Shown here: positions 44,128 through 47,829 of the stretch, in pieces
Layout: each line of letters opens with the position of its first letter
Numbering within the stretch: position 1 is the stretch's first letter
NCBI GenBank assembly: GCA_015232565.1
Contig: JADFZK010000020.1
Coordinates: 1-47,829 of the forward strand
Direction: 5' to 3'
DNA: 47,829 nucleotides
Origin: Candidatus Omnitrophota bacterium
GTDB taxonomy: Bacteria > Omnitrophota > Gorgyraeia > Zapsychrales > Fredricksoniimonadaceae
Made by a program: the position numbers and the translations under genes
The notes under the pieces: generated by a model
Told to the model about the DNA's origin: nothing
The model's input: only the letters and a program-made list of their open reading frames with translations
The model's database searches: none

Positions 44128-44373
44128 TTAGGTGGCAACTTTCTCCAGCCTGTCGGCCAGCCACATCTTGATCAAAGCCGAACGGGAGACGCCGCAACGT
44201 TCAGACTCTTTATCCAACCTGAACAACAAACCCATAGGAAAATCAATATTCACGCGCTGAATCTTCCTGATAACCTTGGCGTGCGCTATATCCAGATGCT
44301 CCAATACATCTCCACGCTCAAACTTGCGATCAAAATCCTCAGCGGAAATATTCTTAACGTTCAACTTTTTCAT
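44128..44373 (-). CDS. brnA: BrnA-like antitoxin
   Basis: An 81-residue protein with an acidic/charged N-terminal half and a C-terminal ribbon-helix-helix-like segment ('RVNIDFPMGLLFRLDKESERCGVSRSALIKMWLADRLE'-type, about 40-77, divided here by Gly/Leu-rich turns). The ATG at 44373 has AAGGGG 9 nt before it. It overlaps the toxin gene by 20 nt and lies second, the order known for brnTA. It should bind and neutralise BrnT and repress the promoter at 44630. Confidence 0.85.
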   Translation of the reverse strand: MKKLNVKNISAEDFDRKFERGDVLEHLDIAHAKVIRKIQRVNIDFPMGLLFRLDKESERCGVSRSALIKMWLADRLEKVAT

Positions 44374-44623
44374 GATATACACCCCTTTCAGTCGACGAGC
44401 TTCTGCGGCACGAGATTATGCGGATCCTTGAGAGCCTGACAGTGAAAACACACGAATACAACCGCTCCTCGATCCAGCCAATTATCATTGATCGGCACTC
44501 ACCCGTTGTTCGAGCTTGAATTATTACTGCTTCATTCTCCCACAACGCCTTGGCTTGCTCAAAATCCACACCATGCTTTTCTTTGTTTAAACATGCCTTT
44601 TTAGGATCGTATTCAAATCTCAT
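44354..44623 (-). CDS. brnT: BrnT-like ribonuclease toxin
   Basis: An 89-residue toxin of the BrnT (RelE-fold) family: 'FEYDPKKACLNKEKHGVDFEQA' at the start, 'IIGWIEERLYSCVFTVR' in the middle and 'RIRIISCRRSS' at the end, all family blocks. It should cleave RNA and stop translation when free of BrnA. It starts only 6 nt after its -10 box and has no Shine-Dalgarno, so a leaderless transcript is likely. Confidence 0.9.
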   Translation of the reverse strand: MRFEYDPKKACLNKEKHGVDFEQAKALWENEAVIIQARTTGECRSMIIGWIEERLYSCVFTVRLSRIRIISCRRSSSTERGVYHEKVER

Positions 44624-44629
44624 ACTTTA

Positions 44630-44657
44630 TTAATACCATATCTATACCTAAAGTCAA
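44630..44657 (-). promoter_or_regulatory. brnTA promoter
   Basis: Minus-strand TTGACT (44652-44657), 16-bp spacer, TATTAA (44630-44635). The spacer and -10 region contain two GGTAT units 11 bp apart, a candidate site for the BrnA ribbon-helix-helix domain. Confidence 0.6.
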
Positions 44658-44736
44658 CCTTTCACATCTACGCATATACACTTCTCGTCTGCGCAGTCTT
44701 TCATGCTACTACCTGGCCGGGCTGAACACCGACAGG

Positions 44737-44898
44737 CTAGTGTAGTGTGTCTGACGCTTCTTTACATTTGAAGAGCATTGGAAAATCGAAAATTGACCGC
44801 AATGGAGCCAAATGTTTTATTATTTCTCCATTTTCGATTGCTCCATTGCTCCAGTGTGGTGATCCAAATTTAAAGAAAATTATGAATCACCACACTAG
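44737..44898. mobile_element. MITE-like inverted-repeat element, about 160 bp
   Basis: Both ends read CTAGTGTRGTG inward, followed at similar distance by TTCTTTAMATTTGRA, which makes an imperfect terminal inverted repeat of about 40 bp. A second nested hairpin (AGTGTGGTGAT at 44853-44863 with ATCACCACACT) occupies the right part, and the core repeats GCAATGGAGC-like and ATCGAAAAT segments in both directions. No ORF is inside. The last codons and the stop of the large gene at 44870-47794 lie within it, so it inserted at that gene's 3' end. Confidence 0.7.
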
Positions 44899-47794
44899 CA
44901 GCCGGTTTTATATAAAGCAATTCCGGCACCAACCCGTCGATCATGATATTGTCCAGGTCTTGCTGGCTGGCCGGTAAAGGCACGCCGTTACCATCGCGCT
45001 TAATTTGCAGGTCAAGAGCCGATTGCGCCAGGTCGATACCACCAGTGGTATCCGACGGAGCACGCTGGGTAACCACAGCATCCGGGATGCCGGAGGCGTC
45101 AAAGTTTATTCCGCGAATGTTGGCCCGTATTTCCGCCAATGGCTTCGTCAGACTTCCGCCATTAACATTGCCTACTATTGCGATCGCCTGCCTTAATTGC
45201 TTTTGCAAACTGGCTATACCATTATAATTCTCGACGGTAAGATGCCCGCCCGCGTATCGCCTGGCAATAGCATCCACCTCGGTCAGCGCATCCTCAATAG
45301 CAGCCTTAAGTATGTTCCGCTGTAAAGTAACATCACTCCCTGCCGGAAGATCTAAAGACGTTACTGCCCAGGCCTGGGTAAGCTTGACACCCTCCTCAAT
45401 GGCATAATAGCGGTTACTATACAATTGCGGCCAGCCTTGAGGATCAACATGTATCGAACTTACTACCTGCTGGCGAGCCGATGGCAGATCGAGCCTGAGG
45501 CTTCTCGCCACTTCGGCAACCAGCGGATGAAGATACGGCGACAACTGCCCGGTTTGCAAAGAAAAATCTGTCACCCCAACCAGCGCAAGCGGAACATTAA
45601 CTTCTTTAGCCGTACCAGACAATCTTTCCCAAGCCGTGCCGATTCGTAGCGTAAAACGGCCATCCTGCCAGCGCACCAACTGACCGGCAACGATATTGCG
45701 CGCGCTGGAGGCCAAAGTCTTCAACGCGATCTCCCACCTTTCGCGCGGCAATTGTTTTAATACTTCCATTATGCCTCTGGTATAACGATCGGCCAACTCG
45801 ACAGGCATAGACCGGCCATTGGCGAACACCACCCTGCCGGAAGCCATCGACCGAGTTATCTCTTCTGCGATTTCTCTTCCCGCCTTTACAACAGCCACCT
45901 GGAACAGCGCTCTCATATTCGGCATGACCCACTCGATCTTCTTAAGCTCTGTCCCGGGATCACCGTTTACTGACGGCATAATCAAGGCCATAGCTACCAT
46001 CAAATTAGCCTGTAGCCTCTTAATGAAACCGGGCGCCAAAGTCCCCGTCTCAAGCGACATGGATTTGGTCAGGAATGTAGCCGGCTGGACTATCAGGATT
46101 TGTTCAAGGTACAACCTCATCATCTTAACAACATATCTTAACTGGCCGATCCTGGTGTTCGACTTAACCGCCTGTATGGTTAATGGCGCAGTTAGCATGT
46201 TATTCATTTGTGCCGCGGGAATTGGGCGCAACGGTATGCCCGGATACTTGGATCCTGGTTCTAACTGTAAGAAATCTTCCCTTCTTGGTCTCGGGACACT
46301 AGACTCAAGGACTGCTGCTAACTCCCTCTGAATGAACACTTCAAGTTTACTGACTCTCTCTTCTCCCATTTCTTGATTACTCCATCCTGCCCAGGGCATT
46401 AACGCTCTTATCAAACCACCTTTAGGAACTATATTGTCGTATGCTACACCTGCATTAACAAGCGCAACTTCCCTACTAAAACCAACCACAGCGATATTAT
46501 TAGATCCGCTCACACGAATCTCGGGTTTGATCTTAAAAACCGCCGGAGCCTTGAAGACTTCAGAATTTACTCTCTCTTTCATAGCTACAATTCTGGAAGA
46601 ATCAACCAGCCTCTTACGCATCAGCAATAAAGTATCGATCAGCTCAATACTCCAAACCATCAATTTACTATCCGATTGGACTAACTGCCCCAGGGTAAAC
46701 AAAGCTCGCGTACTCTCCACAAGAGCGTCGATCCGGGTAATAACAACCCCCGACTGAGATTCCTGATCCTGCAAACTGGCGTTCAAACTATCAAAAGCAG
46801 ACCGCATACCTAAAGGCGGCGTTGGGTAAAGATCGGCCAATGCCGAAAGCACATTCTCATAACTGTAAAGCATGTTCATCACTTCAAGACCAAAAGGTGA
46901 GTACGCCCATGCATTCAGTCCCATTTGTGCCAAGGTTATTTCATCCGGCTTCTGCGCGGCGTTGTTATTAGTTGAAGGCCGCAATTGTATGCCTACGCCA
47001 TCATCCGCCGCCGGGTCCAAAGAAAGGCTGGCTACCGGAACCCTTTCCGCCAGATCCCCGTTACGGTCAAAACCGCCAGAGAAATATTTCCGCGGGATAA
47101 TTTCATCACTGAAACGGTCAGCATCTTCGCGGATCATATTCACGACCCCCTTGCGGAACGCGGCCAGGTACTGCTCGTATATCGCCTGGTTCGCCGCCGG
47201 ATCCTGGTCGATGCCTTTTACCCGGGAACGATCACCGTAAACTTTGGCCAAGACCGATTCTTTCAGCGCGAGCTTGTACCAGGTAGCCAAAAGCATGCCG
47301 CTGAACACCTGGCGCAAAGGCGCAAAACTTTTGCCTTCGTTCACTTCTTTCTCGATAGCCGGAACAATCACCTCCCGCATAACCTGATTGGCGATCCGGG
47401 CCTTGGCCTGCGCCTCATCGGATAATAATTTATCCTGCCCCGCGGCAACAGCCGCATTCTGCATTGCAAAATAATCACTCTCGGTCATAACTTTCAGATG
47501 GCTCTCCGCCACATACATAGCCGCGCCTTTTTCATGGATAACCGCCTTGCCGGGAACTATCCACACCTTGCTCATGGTATCCGTCGGCACATCCACCGTG
47601 CCAAATTTCTCAAAAGCGGCTTGATAGATCCGGCGCCAGAATTCTTTCCCCAAAGTAGTGTCCGGATCGGTCAGGGATGCGGCCAGTTGTTTTAGAAAAT
47701 AGTCCTGCGCCAGAAGGTCACGCCCCATTTCGGTAAGGCCAAAATTGTCGGCAATAATGCGGTCCTTCTCGAACGGCGAAAGGTTGATAATCAT
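44870..47794 (-). CDS. Large Omnitrophota secreted-protein relative, both ends altered
   Basis: A 974-codon frame. Its first residues, 'INLSPFEKDRII', match the family head from about residue 118 of the 1536-residue protein, so the signal peptide and about 117 residues are missing. 'GLTEMGRDLLAQDYFLKQL', 'EKEVNEGKSFAPLRQV' and 'IIPRKYFSGGF' (ending near 242) complete the head. The middle (about 243-915) is helical and unlike that of the other copy, and I see no His-Cys motif. The tail module 'GGIDLAQSALDLQIKRDGNG' begins at 918. The last residues come from the inserted element: beyond it, 44736 to 44701 continues as 11 open codons and a TGA. Without its signal it would not be exported, so it is probably a broken gene; its head lies at the other window end (40-384). 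Confidence 0.75.
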   Translation of the reverse strand: MIINLSPFEKDRIIADNFGLTEMGRDLLAQDYFLKQLAASLTDPDTTLGKEFWRRIYQAAFEKFGTVDVPTDTMSKVWIVPGKAVIHEKGAAMYVAESHLKVMTESDYFAMQNAAVAAGQDKLLSDEAQAKARIANQVMREVIVPAIEKEVNEGKSFAPLRQVFSGMLLATWYKLALKESVLAKVYGDRSRVKGIDQDPAANQAIYEQYLAAFRKGVVNMIREDADRFSDEIIPRKYFSGGFDRNGDLAERVPVASLSLDPAADDGVGIQLRPSTNNNAAQKPDEITLAQMGLNAWAYSPFGLEVMNMLYSYENVLSALADLYPTPPLGMRSAFDSLNASLQDQESQSGVVITRIDALVESTRALFTLGQLVQSDSKLMVWSIELIDTLLLMRKRLVDSSRIVAMKERVNSEVFKAPAVFKIKPEIRVSGSNNIAVVGFSREVALVNAGVAYDNIVPKGGLIRALMPWAGWSNQEMGEERVSKLEVFIQRELAAVLESSVPRPRREDFLQLEPGSKYPGIPLRPIPAAQMNNMLTAPLTIQAVKSNTRIGQLRYVVKMMRLYLEQILIVQPATFLTKSMSLETGTLAPGFIKRLQANLMVAMALIMPSVNGDPGTELKKIEWVMPNMRALFQVAVVKAGREIAEEITRSMASGRVVFANGRSMPVELADRYTRGIMEVLKQLPRERWEIALKTLASSARNIVAGQLVRWQDGRFTLRIGTAWERLSGTAKEVNVPLALVGVTDFSLQTGQLSPYLHPLVAEVARSLRLDLPSARQQVVSSIHVDPQGWPQLYSNRYYAIEEGVKLTQAWAVTSLDLPAGSDVTLQRNILKAAIEDALTEVDAIARRYAGGHLTVENYNGIASLQKQLRQAIAIVGNVNGGSLTKPLAEIRANIRGINFDASGIPDAVVTQRAPSDTTGGIDLAQSALDLQIKRDGNGVPLPASQQDLDNIMIDGLVPELLYIKPAASVVIHNFL

Positions 47795-47829
47795 CTAGAA
47801 GGCTTCCGCCCCGGACCATTACAGCTATA
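47789..47829. repeat. Right-edge half of an inverted-repeat insertion
   Basis: TAGAAGGCTT (47796-47805) and TCCGCCCCG (47805-47813) are exact reverse complements of AAGCCTTCTA (33-42) and CGGGGCGGA (6-14) at the other edge. An in-frame stop (47795-47797 region) lies just before the Met at 47794. If the two window ends abut, the insertion inside the split gene would be 89 bp (48 plus 41). Confidence 0.5.

Noticed and set aside
1..47829. The window as a complete plasmid or phage
   Set aside because: End complementarity allows circularity, but there is no replication initiator, partition, conjugation or virion gene, and the content is chromosomal housekeeping.
1..47829. rRNA, tRNA and CRISPR arrays
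   Set aside because: No tRNA T-arm-like motifs in a cloverleaf setting, no conserved rRNA segments and no regularly spaced direct repeats were noticed by eye; a covariance-model scan would settle this.

Overview
The window looks like chromosomal DNA of a Candidatus Omnitrophota (former OP3) bacterium. The main reason is three copies of a large secreted-protein family that I associate with this phylum. The family has a signal peptide, then a 'LLP.PG.M..LS..F.P....GI.V.P.DP.R..FI' head, then 'NLSP.EKDRII...GRTEMGRDLLAQDY'. A complete Na+-translocating NADH:quinone oxidoreductase (NQR) operon and an anaerobe-type indolepyruvate:ferredoxin oxidoreductase fit this assignment. No rRNA, tRNA, CRISPR array or complete insertion sequence was seen.

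Layout. (1) 1-5200 is an accessory, visibly AT-richer stretch. It holds a truncated copy of the family protein, a Fic AMP-transferase with a multi-site operator, and a three-gene cassette of unknown function that includes a predicted papain/C39-like cysteine peptidase. (2) 5203-9851 (minus) holds a YgjP-like metallopeptidase, a RluA-type pseudouridine synthase and a SWIM/SNF2 helicase. (3) 10018-16509 (plus) is a compact five-gene operon behind a consensus promoter: acyl carrier protein, FkbH-like HAD protein, double-hotdog/ketoreductase fusion, MBOAT and SGNH protein. It looks like a pathway that makes an acyl group on a carrier protein and attaches it to a cell-surface molecule. (4) 16516-21283 holds htpG, a cysteine synthase, a glycosyltransferase and small genes. 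(5) 21332-28513 holds apbE, an nqrM-like gene and nqrABCDEF. ApbE is expected to attach FMN to NqrB and NqrC, and NqrM to help mature the iron site. (6) 28607-37020 holds ssb, two ACT-domain genes, two phenylacetate-CoA ligase genes, iorBA, a sodium:solute symporter with its small accessory protein, and a hotdog thioesterase. This reads as uptake and interconversion of aryl acids, aryl-CoA and aryl pyruvates, energised by the Na+ gradient that NQR makes. (7) 37125-47829 holds the 1536-residue family protein, umuDC, small ORFs, a BrnT/BrnA toxin-antitoxin pair, a 160-bp inverted-repeat element and a second large family protein.

Two points deserve most attention. The large family proteins share a constant head and a constant 'GGID' tail around an unrelated middle; in the 1536-residue copy the middle contains a His/Cys pair like that of caspase-type (clan CD) peptidases. 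Also, the two window ends are complementary halves of one such gene: the left fragment stops at 'DMWV' and the right one starts at 'INLSPFEKDR', with inverted copies of the same short motifs at both outer edges. This suggests that the ends abut a common inverted-repeat insertion, or that the sequence closes on itself.

Promoters resembling TTGACA-16/17-TATAAT recur. Three of them (nqrM-like, umuD, brnT) place the -10 box only 6-7 nt from the start codon, which predicts leaderless transcripts.
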